Assembly (NCBI GenBank): GCA_012861695.1
Contig: JAAOOA010000006.1
Location: forward strand, 29,741,811-29,805,810
Direction of reading: 5' to 3'
DNA: 64,000 nt
From: Trematomus loennbergii
Lineage: Eukaryota > Chordata > Actinopteri > Perciformes > Nototheniidae
Shown: in pieces, positions 23,819-38,659 of the stretch
How positions within the stretch are numbered: position 1 is the stretch's first letter
How the letters are laid out: every line of letters begins with the position of its first letter
Position numbers and translations under genes: made by a program
Notes under the pieces: model-generated
What the model was told of the DNA's origin: nothing
Databases searched by the model: none
What the model saw: only the letters and a program-made list of their open reading frames with translations

Positions 23819-24476
23819 AAAGCATGTTAGCATGCTGATATTTCTTATATAGCTCATAGCAATGCTGTATCAGCCCGACAGAAATGATGTAGACTTGTAG
23901 TCTTATTTTACCTAGATAGAGTCAAGCTAGCTTTATGCCCATGCTTCAAGTCTTCATGCTAAGCTACGCTAAGCTAATTATTTCCTGGCTCAAGTAGTAC
24001 TGTACACATTTGAGCTACTTGTATTTCCATTGTATGCTACTCTATACTTCTAATTCACTACTTCTCAGAGAAACAAATTGTAGTTTTTAACAAATGACAT
24101 TTACCTGACAGCTCTTAGATTTGAGTATTCCTTTATGTGTTGAGAAAAACCTCCTTTTTCCGAAGCTCAACGGTGTATTTAAAAGCTTGCATGGAAAAAT
24201 GCATCATCTCCAAACTGAGTAAACAAGGCGCTTTTTCTTTGAAAAGAAAAGTTAACTTTTTTAATAATACGTAGATCTCAAAGGCCTGCAACAAAACCCT
24301 AAGCACATTATGATCTTATTTGATATGATGCAAGGCTAAAGACTCAACTTGCAACCATGTGTAAACAAGTTAAAACGAGCCAAATACAGCAATAAAATGT
24401 AGAATGCGTCATATATTATATTAAAACATTCTCAGGGAACATATTTAATTTTTAATCAATACTTTTAATACTTTAA

Positions 24477-25469
24477 AGGGAACCTATCATGCAAAATGCA
24501 CTCGTGTACGTCTTTTATACATGAATATGTGTCCCCGGTGTTCCAGGGAACTCACCAAGTGTCAGAAAACACAACCCTCTCTATTTTCCTCCCTACCCAA
24601 ATCTCTAAAAAAGGGGCTGCAACGGATCTGATTAAAACTGATCCAGATTTGAACACTGTCCTGACGTCAGGACGGTGGCGCTACGGCTATTGGGCCAACT
24701 CTCCACCTATCAGGGGAATGTGGGGTTGGGCCACGGCCGGCCATTGCCGCTCGAAAGCGCTGGAGACGCTTTAGTACATATGCCAGGCCTGTAAGTGGCG
24801 CTGTAGTCTGCCACAAAAGCAGCGAAGAAGACTTCACACGCATGGTTACCATTGGTACCCTTCTGTTTATTCTCCGCTGTGGCTTTTTTTTCTCCCTCCC
24901 CGAGACAAGCGTTTGCTCCTGCTGCTTTAATTCAATGCAATCCCTCCCCGTCGAGGCAAGCACTGTAATTATCTCCGGTTAGTCCACCAGCAGATGACAA
25001 ACACCCACCTCTCCGCCTCTTCCAAGGAACGAGGGGACCGTGCGGCAGAGTTTCAGTTAGGTTTTCTTTCGCCGGTCAAGATGTCCGTTAAAGTTGAAAT
25101 CTTCCGGACAAAATTAGAAAAGTGCCGGTCAAAGGTCTTCTTTGTTATTTATTGAGCTTTAAAACAAATGAATAACGACTCTATATAATAATAGGCTATA
25201 ATAAAACACGGAGGATGGAGATCTATTTTTCTCCCCCTCTTCTGACTTGATCAGAGCGGCTCCCCTCTCCTGCAGGGGGGCGTGGTCAGCTGCAGCTCAC
25301 AGAATCAGCCCCCTGCAAAAACAGGGCTGGAGAACAGCAAATAGAGCGAAATGAGGCATGGCTAAAATGCATGATCTGTTTGGTATTTTGAAAACAGAAA
25401 CGTATAGATATACCTTATATAGGTATGGCCCTACAATATATCATTTAAATATAGCATGATAGGTGTCCT
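24477..25469. mobile_element. MITE with TTAA target site, Kolobok-like
   Basis: Ends AGGGAACCTATCATGC (left) and GCATGATAGGTGTCCT (right), with TTAA at 24473-24476 and 25470-25473. The interior 24770-25110 resembles the Harbinger-like MITE at 45080-46096 (TACATATGCCAGGCCTGTA, AAAAGCAGCGAAGAAGA), a diverged copy of which seems to be nested here. Confidence 0.75.
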
Positions 25470-25473
25470 TTAA

Positions 25474-26861
25474 GGGAATGTTGGTGATAATGTTTACACA
25501 AGTCTTTTCATTCAGGACTTTTGCTTGTAGTGGAGTTGTGTCTTTGAAATCCTTGGTATACCAGGTGTCCTTTTCCGACAGGAAATGCACTTTGTACATT
25601 CGTGTTGAGAAGAGTGCTATATAAATAAAATTTTACTTACTTGTGGTTTGCAAAGAAATTGAAATTGGCAAAAGGAAAGCACAGGTTCAATATTTGTCTA
25701 TGACTGATACTTACTTCACCTAAAGTGACTGTATGACCTTACTCTTAGAGGTTGTTCTCTGCTTTGCACTGTCACTGGGGATGCAGAACAGCGAGAGCTC
25801 CGACTAATCTGGCTTTACAGAAAGTAACATGCTCCTCCCGCTGTACATCTCTTCTTCCACATTGCGTGCGTCAGTACCCGGCATCAAAGTCCCACCGTGT
25901 GCCTTCCAAACCATGGCTCATCTTAACGGGGGATGCGGTGGCTTTGAAGCCCCCTGCAAGACAAAAGAGCTTTCTGAAGAAATAATGGCTGTTTATATGG
26001 AGTGTGATGCGAGGAGCTGTCAGCCTCTGCCTTTAAGTTGATTTGCAGAAGTGTCAGAGAAGAGTGGGGGGACTCAAAGAGGTGAATCATGGATTGTCAG
26101 AAATCAATTCTCTGGGCTGCTCTCCGGGGAGTGCTCCAGTCATTGTCAACAATAGGCAAGATGAATAAACCAAATCTCCTGGAGAGCATGTAATAATCCC
26201 CAACATAATGGCGTTGCCATATAGGATAATTCAATCTGAGCTCGAAAAAGGCAACTGTTGATCGGTGCTAAATTGAATATTTCAGACGTGTGCTATGTGA
26301 AAATCCCTGAGCTCTCCCCCCATCTGATACCCCATCTCCTCCCGCAGCCACCGCCTCACCCGAACCACTCGTCAATCAGCTTTTTCACTGCGGCTCACAA
26401 GAGCTGTTAGAAATCCACGAGGTTGAACAGCTGATGGATCACAGATTCTGTTTCATCTTCCCCCTGCTTTACATTTTCTCCAGGCTCATTACTGTGCCCA
26501 TATAGGCTCTCATGCTCAGGCTTGGCAGCAGAACTTGTTTGCCTCATATGCATCGCGCGGCACCTCTGTGTCAACAAGCTGAGTAGCTAAACACTTCAAA
26601 CAATGCAAGTTTAATGAGCAACCACGCAACAATGTACCTGAGGGTATGTCGTTTTCTCCATTCCCTTTTGTCTCAACTGGCGCTCTAATAATGCTGTCTG
26701 AGAGTTGCTTATCCTACCCTCTCGCAGCTGTAATGTGACATTGTGTGTCTTTGCATATTTCTCACTGATTATTTCAAAAATCTATTGGCTTGGTGCCTGA
26801 CTTCAAAAGGGACTCTGTGCAGTCAGGATATTAAGCGAAAATAAAACAAAAACCTCCTTTG
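25474..26861. other. low-copy DNA, possible conserved non-coding sequence
   Basis: No transposon or open exon is recognised. The stretch 26090-26800 is sequence-complex, lacks simple repeats and has several homeodomain-type TTAAT/ATTA sites; it may contain conserved non-coding elements, which is only a guess. Near 25605-25640 the motif GTGCTATATAAATAAA looks like the 3' end of a fish non-LTR element. Confidence 0.35.
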
Positions 26862-28164
26862 TTAACCTGTTAAGCCTGAGCCTGTTTTTCAGGTTTCAGG
26901 CTAGAAAATGCTATGCCCAAAACAAATGACTATAACTTAACTTCTAAAAGGGTTATATGATAATTTATTTTATCAAAGCAAGGTTACATCTGTGAGTTGG
27001 ATGTGGAAGTGTCAGAATCAATATAGAGATTTTCTGTGTCAGAGTAAATTCAGATGGAACATAGTAAAAAATGGTAAATTCTTACCTCCGCCTAAAAAAA
27101 ACCCATTACTTACAGTGAAAACCACCCTTGAATGATGGGTTAGTAGACTAAAAGCTTTAGGAATCCAAACTATAACATATAATAAGTACCCTGTATCAAG
27201 ATTGATGCAAACAAGTGAAATTTGACTTTTTTAGAGCGGTTTAGAAAAATAAAGTCCAGGCGGACTCACCTCTGGTAATTTGGGAACCATCAGTTCCATT
27301 TGACCTTTTTCACTGTAAAAATCATTTTATTACTTTGAATTATCACTATAGGTATTCATTCCATCCAAATACAACTGTTGTAAAAAAAAAATATTTTGGC
27401 ATGCCACTCCTGGTAACAATTATTTTTGGAAGTGAAGCACAGAGGACTGACACTTCCGCAGTACACAGGTGTCTTCACCTTCTTTTTGCCAGCATCATGG
27501 CAGTTCCTGCAGTTCTTCCTGATACAGACATCTTTCCCATAAAACATGGGCCCGCATGTGAGTGGGGGGGGGGGGGTGGTTGAGGTGTTCCATATTCCAA
27601 CATTTCTGAAGCAAGCTGCTCCTGAAAGTCTTCTGTGTGTGTGGCTTTGTCCTGCTGGGGTCACTCTTCATCTTGTGCAGCTCCTTGTGGAGAATGAAGC
27701 TGTTCACCACGGCAATGTCCAGAAAATGGTAAAAAAAAGTCTTGTACCATGTCATCGTTTTGTGGAGAACGCTGTAGTACCCGATCAAAGCGTCAGACAC
27801 ATCCACGCCCCATGCTTCGGTTGTAGTCCAACACAGCGTCAGGAACGGGAACAGTCTTAATCTGCCACACACCAGCCTGTTTCACTTTCCGCTGGTAGCT
27901 TTGGAAGTGAGTGCTTTTTGGATGCAGGCTGAGTGGCCAATACTGGTGCAGATCTCTTTCTAGAAGTTGAGGAATGTGAGGGTGAGGCAGGTGTGGGCTG
28001 GGTGAAAGTAGACAATGGTGAAGCCATTTCATCCTCATCTCCATCACTATGAAAACAAATGTGGAAAAACAAAGAGATTAGATTAATTCCTGTAATTCCT
28101 GTTTCCTTGTTAGTAAACATGCCATTTTGAGTGTGTGAATGCAATACATTTAGTGACTATAGAT

Positions 28165-29526
<1,362 letters not shown>

Positions 29527-30157
29527 CTATAGATGAACACTGGCCTATACTTTTAGTAAATGTAACAGACAAGAAACACTATTTTTGTAAATAATCCCTC
29601 TAATTCCTGCCAAACATGCCATTTTGAGCGTACATTACATTACATTTAGCAGACGCTTTTATTTACTATATCATATAATAATATATATAATCATACACCA
29701 AATAAATAAGTAATAGATAAAAACAGAGAGATTACATACCTTTCCCGTGGTGGAATTTCATCATCAGAGTCACAACGGTCCGGGTTCCGTTCTGGCTGCA
29801 GGAGATCCTCGTCGTCTGACTCAGAATCAACAGGTAACATATCTGCATCGCTGTCAACATTAGTGACAATTTCCATTGCCTGTAAAGTAGTAAGCATCTC
29901 TTTCCTGCAAGCCATTATTTGACAAAAGTCAAAGTATAGAAAAAGTCCTAAACGCAAATCTTGTAATCTGCTCTGTTATCTGCTGTCCGCTCTGTACGCT
30001 CTGGGTCCTGCTGCAATTCCTGTTGTTTACGTAGTAAACACTGCTTAGAGTCTGGTGCATAATGGGTCTGCCGCTGGCTGTCATACTTTGTACTTTACGC
30101 AGGACCATATCTATGGAACCCATTGGTCGATTTGAGTGATTTACACCTTTTTCTTAA

Positions 30158-31332
30158 CCTGTTAAACCAGAGAGACCCCGGTACCGGGGCACTGTCGCAA
30201 CATCTTGCAGGAAAAAGTGTCTGAGGGCATGTTCATTCAATAAACTATGAATGTTTTATATCCATGTCACGGGAATAAACTCATCTAACTGATTTTTTTT
30301 TTTTTTTTTCAAAAGAAAAACCCACAATGCTAACACTGAGCCTCTGAATTAGCAATGAGCAAAAAATGCTAACAGATTACTGCACCGAAAATCACTCACA
30401 AAACCTTATTATTTATCTCTTCTCCACATCCATGACATCGATTCACATCGTCAGGTGACACAGAATCGATGGGTACCCTCATTATCACTGAATTATACGA
30501 ATTTGCAACATTATAAACAAAAACGGACATCAAAACAGGTAACGCTAGGTAGCTAAAAATGCTAACATTTTTACCTTGGCTCTGTAGTCTCTCCAAAGTG
30601 GTCTTCAATGGCATTAAAACGATAAAAACGCTGCTGAAGTTAATCCATAGGTTAATCCAATGTGTCTGTGTCCCTTTGAAATGATTTCTAATAATCCATG
30701 AGCAAACAGACGGATAATCCATGCTTTTACGTTTCTAGATGTCAGAGCTAGACTGTGGCTTCACTCTAATGCAAAATTACATGCGCAAAGCCCCCACCTT
30801 TTTTTTTCACAATGAGTGTGTGTGGGGGACTCCCCCTTCGATTATATTGGCTCTAACGGTCAGAAAGAGGTGTCAACCATCAAAATCGAGCAAGGGGGGC
30901 CAGAGATATGGAAAATCCACCCAAATGACCCCAGAAGTGGTTTCTTTTTGCTAAATCTCTCTAAAAAGGTCAAATGTCACTTGTTTTGCATCAATCCTGA
31001 TACAGGGTACTTATTATATGTTGTACCTTGGATTCCTAAAGCTTTTAGTCTACCTTGCCATCATCCAAGGGTAGTTTTCACTATAAGTAAAAAAGAATTT
31101 TTGGACGGACACTATAATTTACAGTTTTTTACTATGTAAAATCTGAATTTCCTTTAAAAATAAAAAACATCTATATTGTTCTGACTTTTCTCCATCCAAC
31201 TCACAGGTTCATCATTACTTTGAGAAAAAATATAATTAATGTAACCCTTTTAGAAGGGAAGATATGGTCATTTGTTCTGGGAATGTCATTTTCGAGCCTG
31301 AGACCTGAAAAACAGGCTCAGGGCTTAACAGG
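30158..31332 (-). mobile_element. non-autonomous piggyBac-like element, family 1, copy b
   Basis: TTAA at 30154-30157 and 31333-31336; ends CCTGTTAAACCAGAGAGACC and its partner ACAGGCTCAGGGCTTAACAG. Length 1175 bp, nearly that of copy a, with the same interior in opposite orientation. It is inserted in the large piggyBac-derived element. Confidence 0.9.
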
Positions 31333-31689
31333 TTAACCATTAGATCCAATAGAATCCGATGGGCAGTTCCCAAATCTACGTAAACATTACCATTGCGGAC
31401 GTAATAGAGAAGCAAACGAAGCATATCTGAAAGTACAAGCCTTGACTGCAAAACTTTATACCCAGTATATTGCCATAAATATGATGATGGATTATCAGAA
31501 AATATTCTACGTGACACAGAGACATTGGATTAACCTTGAGCGGCGTTTTTATTCCGTTGAACACAATTTTTGATCACAAATCAAAAAAGGTAAGATGTAA
31601 TTATTGTAATATTTTTGAAACCGGATGCTATTTACTTTCTCTTTTCTGGCTGAAAGCTCCGCAAATTTAGGGTCGTACAGTGATTTTTA

Positions 31690-33115
31690 ATTTTATTTAA
31701 CCTTTATTTAACCAGATAAAACATTCAGATAAAATCTCATTTTCAATGCTGACCTGGCCAAGAAGGCAGCAACGTTACACATAACACAAACATATAAAAT
31801 ACAGAGAACATAACTAAGAAAACAAAAGACGAAAAAGCAGTCACTACATTGTGCACATTAGGACAGTAAGAAAAGTACACTACTTGTTACTGCAAGAGCA
31901 GCTGGTGGTGAGGACTTCAGACAACTTCAATTAAAAACATGATATAGAGACAAGTGCCATCAGTTTTAGGCTTGATTGAAGGTCATTCCAAGACCAAGGA
32001 CCATAATAAGAAAGACTCCTTTTTCCAGCCTCAGTCCGCACAGTAGGTACCTGTAACCGTATCCAGGCACTGGATCTGAGGTTGTAAGAGTCGCAAACTG
32101 GGGCAAATCTGGCACATATGTAGAGTGGAAGCTTACCTAAAATGGCTTTATACATTAATAAAAACCAGTGCTGCATCCTACGCATAGTAAGTGAGGACCA
32201 TCCAGTTGGGCTATACAGTGTGCAATGATGAGTCCTATAGGGTGCATTTGATATATAACGCAGTGCAGCATGGTAAAGTGGGTCAAGTTTGGCCAAAACA
32301 GTGGGACAGGCAAATCTATAAATGGTATCACCATAGTCCAGCTGGGACAGGAATAAGCCAGAGACCAACCTTTTACGGGATGAAATTGAAAAACAACATT
32401 TAAGTCTGAAAAGGAAGCCAAGAGTGAATTTCAATTTCTTTGTTAAAACTTCAATATGGTGTTTAAAGTTCAGATTACTGTCCAACCAAAAGCCCAGATA
32501 TTTGTAGGTATCAACAAACTCAACAGAAACGCCATCAAGGGTGTCAATGGAGAGGCAAGAGGAGGACGCTGACTTGGGAGCAAAAAGCATTGCTTTGGTT
32601 TTCTTACTGTTCAATAGCAGTTTGGAATCAAGAAGTGCATGATGCAGCGTGATAAAATCAGATTTTAAATTGGAAACGGCCATATCCAGAGAAGGAGCAC
32701 ATGAGTATACAATAGTGTCATCAGCATACATATGATAGGTAGAAAATTGCATCTGATTACAAATATTGTTTACATATAATAAAAAGAGCAAGGGCCCCAA
32801 AATAGAGCCCTGCGGAACTCCCTTCTCCAAGGTGACAGGGTCAGAGACAGTACTACCCAACCTGACGCATTGAGTACGGTCGGTTAGATAACTCTGAAAC
32901 CAGCAAATGGCATTGTGACCGAAACGAGACACCGACATAACATTAGACATAATGTGGTGATCTACAGTGTCAAATGCTTTGGCTAGGTCAATAAACAATG
33001 CAACACAAACTGATTTCTTATCCAAAGCAGCCTTAATATCGTCTAAGACTTTCAGACTGGCAGTCACAGTACTGTGCTTTGATCTGAATCCACTACATGT
33101 ATGGAATCTGTGGAG
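31690..33115 (-). pseudogene. 5'-truncated jockey/I-type non-LTR retrotransposon, reverse transcriptase
   Basis: The open frame (31931-33205) from about GFRSKHSTVTASLKV contains LFIDLAKAFDTVDHH, CVRLGSTVSDPVTLEKGVPQ, GSILGPLLFLLYVNN, catalytic YADDTIVYSC, then TYKYLGFWLDSNLNFKHHI and a C-terminal THHCTLYSPTGWSSL region. This is the reverse transcriptase and following part of a vertebrate non-LTR element of the jockey/I/Rex-like assemblage; I do not fix the clade. The first about 30 codons belong to the host piggyBac DNA. The endonuclease is lost by 5' truncation. The 3' tail on the minus strand ends with CTGGTTAAATAAAGG near 31695-31720. The reverse transcriptase frame is open throughout, so the copy may be fairly young. 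Confidence 0.88.
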
Positions 33116-33417
33116 TCTCAGCTTAATCGGATATCTTGTTTGTGCAGTTACGATAAGTAATAAGGGCATTTTGAGAGTGAGTGCTGTGCAAAAGTCCGTT
33201 AGCATTAGTTAGCATTTTTCCGTTCAATGCTAATTCAAAGGCTTGGTATTACTCTTGTTTTTTTTAGCTAAAAATGGTTCATATCTTCAGTTAGCTGAGA
33301 TTCTTCCTGATAATCTGGTGCTACACATTAATAGTTTCATAAATGTTAAGAAGCCCTGAGACATTGTCTAAAAAAAAAACAGTGGGAGGGGTCCAATGGG
33401 GGGATCGTCGTCCTTAA

Positions 33418-34648
33418 CCCTTTGGAGTCGACCCTCACGCCGGCGTGATCAGATCACATCTGTCTGTTCAAGCCGGTGCCGCATAAAAACAACAGTCCGG
33501 ACAACATTGCGGTGTGTTTCTGTCGAAAGTACTGACTTGAAACTATATGCCAGTCTTTGTTTCATGCAAAAAGACCCAGTAAACACGGAGATACGATGAT
33601 ATAAAGTTAATACAAATATATTTCAAAAGTATGAAAAATGGAAGCACATATTTTAATATCTTCGCCGTATTTTATCATTTTACGAAACGGAAAATACTGG
33701 AAACTGTAGATCCTGCTCAACAGGATGTATTTACCAGGGAGGGGGTGAGGTAATCAGGTAAACGGAGTGATACGTAATGAGACGAAAAGAGACGAAGAGG
33801 GACGACGGGAACCGAAGAGAGACGGCAGGAAATGGAGAGATACGAAGATAGGCGGCGGGCGGCGGGAGACGAAGAGAGACGGCGATTGAAGTAAAGTGAC
33901 AGACAAACATTGAGAATTTAGATATAGTTAGATAGATTTAGAGTTTTGAAGATTCAACTATGATGAAGAGAACTCTGAACGTGAGTCAAGCTATAAGCTT
34001 GTTTTTTTACATAGAGGAGAGAAGGAGGAGGAGGAGCCTGTGATGTTGCCCTCTGTGTCGTAGTTGACAGAAACTGCTTTTGAAGCGTGGCACAGATAAA
34101 GACAGAAAAAACAGATTTTTGTACATAATGTGTATATATATATTTGTGTTATATTTATAATAACACTTTTGCCTTATCAGAATGAAATCCAATGTACATT
34201 ATTTAAGCTTTTAAATGTTTTGTTGTGCCTAATGTGTCACTGTTGACAGAACTTGAGAAATTAGGAAAAAACGCCTATGGATACACCTGTTATTTGTTCA
34301 TAAAATTTGTATATAGGTTCATGCTACCTCAATCAAACTTTCACATTATCATAGTGACATCCCATGTATATATTTCCAGCTTTCCAATTGTTTCGTTGTG
34401 CATGTTTGTGTTACCTATATAAAAAATAATATCATTCAAAATCCGTTTTTACATTTTTTTGTGATTTTGGGTCCAAAATGTTCATATAGTATTTCAAAAT
34501 GAAAATAATAACTATCAGGTTATATAGGTGAGGTTGTCCTTAAAAAAAAGATATCAAACATTGACATGCCAAACATTTCTGAATGGGGTTTAGTAAGACA
34601 AATCAAAAGTATGCGAAAACGGCCAAATTAGCCCAGGACTCCAAAGGG
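33418..34648 (+). mobile_element. non-autonomous piggyBac-like element, family 2, copy a
   Basis: TTAA at 33414-33417 and 34649-34652; ends CCCTTTGGAGTC and GACTCCAAAGGG. A palindrome CACGCCGGCGTG lies just inside the left end. A purine-rich tandem region (GACGAAGAGAGACGG units) is at 33778-33890. Copy b in reverse is at 46599-48030. No transposase. Confidence 0.88.
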
Positions 34649-34660
34649 TTAACAGGTTAA

Positions 34661-35151
34661 CCTAATTACATGGGGAATTTTTTTTTTCAGATGCTACAGT
34701 ACAGTCAGAAAAGAGGTGTCAAACTAATGCACAATGGATTCACAGCCAATATGGAACTATGTAAAATAAATTATACTTACAAAAGCAATACAACTGCATA
34801 AGGATAATTGTTTTTATGCTATAACCAATTCAACCATTTGAACTGTATACTGTTTTTGCTCATTTGAAGAACATATAAATAAAGGCAGAGGCCGCCAATG
34901 TCATACTGTATATTGTTTTTTTTCAAATATGTTATGTTTCAAATATGCATGTCAGTGTTACTATATGTTCAGGTGCAAACAATGCTCAATTGAATTTTTT
35001 CAGTTACCCTTGTCTATTGATTGGCAATTTGTCACTAAGGTTTTGCCAGGTCTGGTTGCTCTCCATGCTCTCATATTCAACTTTAACCCTTTGAAAGTGT
35101 TTTTATAGTACATGAAAGTTAACTAGAGAATGCAATTCCTGAAGAAATTGC
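34661..35151. other. unrecognised AT-rich DNA
   Basis: Nothing recognisable; no exon or repeat family identified. Confidence 0.45.
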
Positions 35152-36699
35152 TAGTGGGAATGCTTTATGCTGAAAAGCTGACGCTAAACTGCTATGCTGA
35201 AATGTAATGTGTAAGAAGAAAGTGAAGAATTTAGATTGAAATGATACATGAACACTGGGGGCTTGAATGTGTGATGAGAGAAGAAAAGAAAGTAAAAAGG
35301 CTTGGAAAAGCAGCAGAATATTTGAACTAACTTGATGGCGAATGATCTGTCGCCATGCCAAAGGCATTTGATGACATCCCATAATACGCTTAGATGTGTT
35401 GATGGCTGCATCGTTTGGAGCATTTTCACTGAAGTTATGATAAAACCGTGTTTCATGGTGAGCATAGTGTTGCCATGGCAACGGCATTTGAAGAAATCTC
35501 AAAACTGTCCCGTAGATGTCTTCAGGGCTGGACTGTTAGCACACATGTGAAGTTTGAGCACTTTTTGAACATTTTCATAGGAGTTAATGTATAGCGACAT
35601 CTTCTTTTATGGCGAGGGATGCGTTTCCATGGAAACGGCATATGATGACAACCCATAATTGACGTAGAGCTGTTGAGGGCAGGACCGTTAACCATTATCT
35701 GAAGTCTGCTGCTCTGAGCATGTCAGTTGGAGTTATGACATCATCTTGTTCCATGACACAGGTGTTTATATTTGAGCTAACGACGTGTCCAGAGATCAGA
35801 GGTTTCCAGACTTGTATTTACATAACATAGAGTGGGAAGCTTCCCCATTATGTAGGAATTATATAAATAATTCAAATAAATGTGGCAAAGGCTCAAATTT
35901 GTTGAACATCACATTTGTAACAGGTTTGTTGATTGACCAAAAAATATGAACAGTTGGAAGATTGAAAATGGGATTATTATTAGGATTATTTGTAGGTCAT
36001 TGAAAAGTAGAATCATTTAGAAAGATGTGAACATTGAAGTTTCTATTTTAGAAAAGCTGACACTGTAGTGCATCGCTGGTTTTAAAAGTGATTTATAAGA
36101 GTCATGTTTAAAGATGTGCAATACTTAAAACGTTTATAAAGATCCTCTGAGTGTGTGTCATTAGTTAGCTGATACAATGTTAGGGATAAATACCTTGACA
36201 TATTGACTACAAGAGCTTGAATCAAACAAGCAACCTTGTATTTGAAAGATTAACTGACATAGCAACAGTCGCACGTGGTATATAAGTGGTGTGGCTGAGT
36301 ACTTTAAAGGGTTCATGAATAGAGGGGACTTGAATGTGAAATAAGAACAAGAAAATACAAGTCTAAATGCATGAAAAAGCAGCAGAATATTTGAACTGAA
36401 AACTTTAGAACTAAAAGCATACGTCACCAATAATGTCTAAAATATGTGGAACATGTTGAAGTCAGTATGAAGTCTCCATCAGACGGAAAATAATAGGCTG
36501 AGACAGTCTGTTAAACTCCAGTGACCACGGTTTCCATGGTGATTAGTGAGAGGAAAGCATTTCCAGATAAACCTGTTACATGTGAACGTTTTGTTGAAGA
36601 ACCGTCTCTTAAAGAGCACCTTCGGGGAGAGCATTGCAAAACTGGCCCCGGTAATGGTACAAATCTCAACCTGTCGTACAATGGACAGCTTCCCCCCCC

Positions 36700-37060
36700 C
36701 ATCTATGTATATACTCGCATTTTAGACTCTGTTACTAACTGTATATCTGTAGACTTGGTATGTCTTAAATGTCCGGTTAGGATGTATTAGAACGAAATCT
36801 AAAATGAAAATTGTAATTAAGCCATCTGTATGTAAAAAACCACCTGTATGTAAATTGTAAATAAGCCATCTGTATGTCAAATATGTCTTATATGTCTTAA
36901 ATGATATGATGAATTGGAAATGGGGGACCCTGATGTAAACAAGACGAAAGTCTTTCTCTGGTCTGCATCCCCTTAACAATTGTATGTTTTGAGCTGTACT
37001 GTACTGTACCCAATATACAAGCTGTTAATAAACTTTTCAATCAATCAATCAATCAATATC
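36700..37060 (+). repeat. non-LTR element 3' end with (TCAA)n tail
   Basis: AATAAACTTTTCAATCAATC plus further ATCA units closes a stretch with CTGTATGTAAATTGTAAATA-like repeats. A short tandem tail after an AATAAA is usual for fish L2-like non-LTR elements. Class inferred. Confidence 0.4.
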
Positions 37061-37861
37061 GGTGAAATTTCAAAGCGTGAAGCATGTCAAGGAACTTGAG
37101 CATCTGAAGTGTACTTTTTGTGTACTTTCGGGTTAATAATGTGGCCTTTTTGGCAGATTAACTAAAGGTGTGCGGCTGCTGTGGTGGGGAAAGATGAGGC
37201 TGAACTTACAATCGGGTTTAATGGAGACATGTTGAAAGTTTTTTCACTTCATGCCCTCAAGAGGCATTATGTTTAATTATTTTGCTTAATTTTTTTTTAT
37301 CTTTCAAGTTATGAGATGTTTTCCTACGTTTGTCATGAAAAGTTATGTCTCAGGAATGTAGGGTTTGGGAATTATGGCAGGTTTAAAAGAAAATATGAAG
37401 GCAAAATTAAATATGTCCTCCACTCTAGCTGTGACATCACGCACTCTAAAATCTGAAGAAGGCCTCTTACCAAGGTCTGAACAATGTTTAATATCTGTAA
37501 AAGTACGAATCAGATTTAAAAGTTGTGTTACACGAATAATGTCAGAAATATGTGTAACATTTTAAAGTTGGAATGAGGTTTCTGAGTGAAAGTATGAAGG
37601 AGCAGTTAGCAGTTGAAGAAGGAGCAGTTAGCAGTTGAAGTTGCATGAAGATTGTTGAAGTCTGAAGAGTTCTCCATTGACTTCCATGTTAAAAATGGGA
37701 TGTATTAAAGTTATGAATGATAAAAGTAATAGCCATCGATTCCCGACCGAGCTGAACGTTTTGATGTTTGAACAGAGTTTCTGCGATGTTCAATGTGGGA
37801 GAAGAAGCAGCGCAAAATAACCCGGCAGAATAATAAAGAATTTTGTGCGTAGCATAACAGA

Positions 37862-37892
37862 TAGTGGGAATGCTGTGTCAGCATTCCCACTA
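37862..37892. repeat. perfect hairpin at the element end
   Basis: TAGTGGGAATGCTG and CAGCATTCCCACTA are 14-base arms around a TGT loop. Confidence 0.9.
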
Positions 37893-38659
37893 AATAATAA
37901 TGTACAGTCTAATGTGACTCTGTATTTATTTTACCTTAAGCATGATGGGACTTGACATGAATGAGTTGTAAATGAAGCTTTAGGCTTTTTTTCTGCTTTT
38001 ATTCGTCACATAATCTACATTTTGTCTTTCTGCTTCATGGAGCTTCGTGTGTACCTTGGGGATCCTGCCAGATTTCCAATGTAGCTTTGAGTTGAGTTTG
38101 AAGAACTTGGAAAGTAACACATTCACTTACTGTGTAAATCAGGTAGTACCTATTACAATTAAAATCACCAAATAAATGTGAGGGCTGGTGAACTAATACA
38201 TTAAGGTAAGAAGAAAAAACCAACACAAAATGTGTTCGCAAATTTAGGTCAAACAGTAATTTGAATAAAACAATCTGAGGAGTTTATCGAGGAAATCACA
38301 AATCAACAAAACGCAAGGTCACAAGCCAAGTTGTTGAGAATATATGTTTTATAATTTTGTGAGTCTATAGAGTCCATCTGTCAAAAAACCACAGTGGAGA
38401 AACAACTACAATATTACCCTTAAAAATGTAATGGAGTAAAAGCCAAAATGGACAGAAATTGGGTGTAGAAAGTAAAATTGTGCAGTTTTCGAGTAAATCC
38501 ACTTTCCACATAAGTATTGTCCACCACTGCAGGGAGAGACCAAATCATGCTGAATCAGCAGAATATGTATAATGTATGTGTGTTAGTTGGCTTAGTTATG
38601 CCTAAAAAAAAACTGTTATGGTTTTTTATTCAAAATCTACAAGGGTTGAAAATGACGCA

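Larger units (their letters stand above)
35152..37892. mobile_element. unclassified repeat element with 13-bp inverted ends
   Basis: The 13-base end TAGTGGGAATGCT (35152-35164) is matched by AGCATTCCCACTA (37880-37892). The interior is built from repeated blocks: CCATGGCAACGGCATTTGA-type units near 35352, 35470 and 35623, and a block around AAAAGCAGCAGAATATTTGA at about 35306 and 36377. Units of AGCAGTTAGCAGTTGAAG occur at 37600-37640. A non-LTR-like 3' end with a (TCAA)n tail ends at about 37057 and may be nested. No coding frame with a known motif. Confidence 0.5.

Noticed and set aside
35152..37892. Helitron, because of a hairpin near a CTAA-like end
   Set aside because: The hairpin arms form the very end and the inverted match at the other end is not expected of Helitrons; no Rep/helicase motif.
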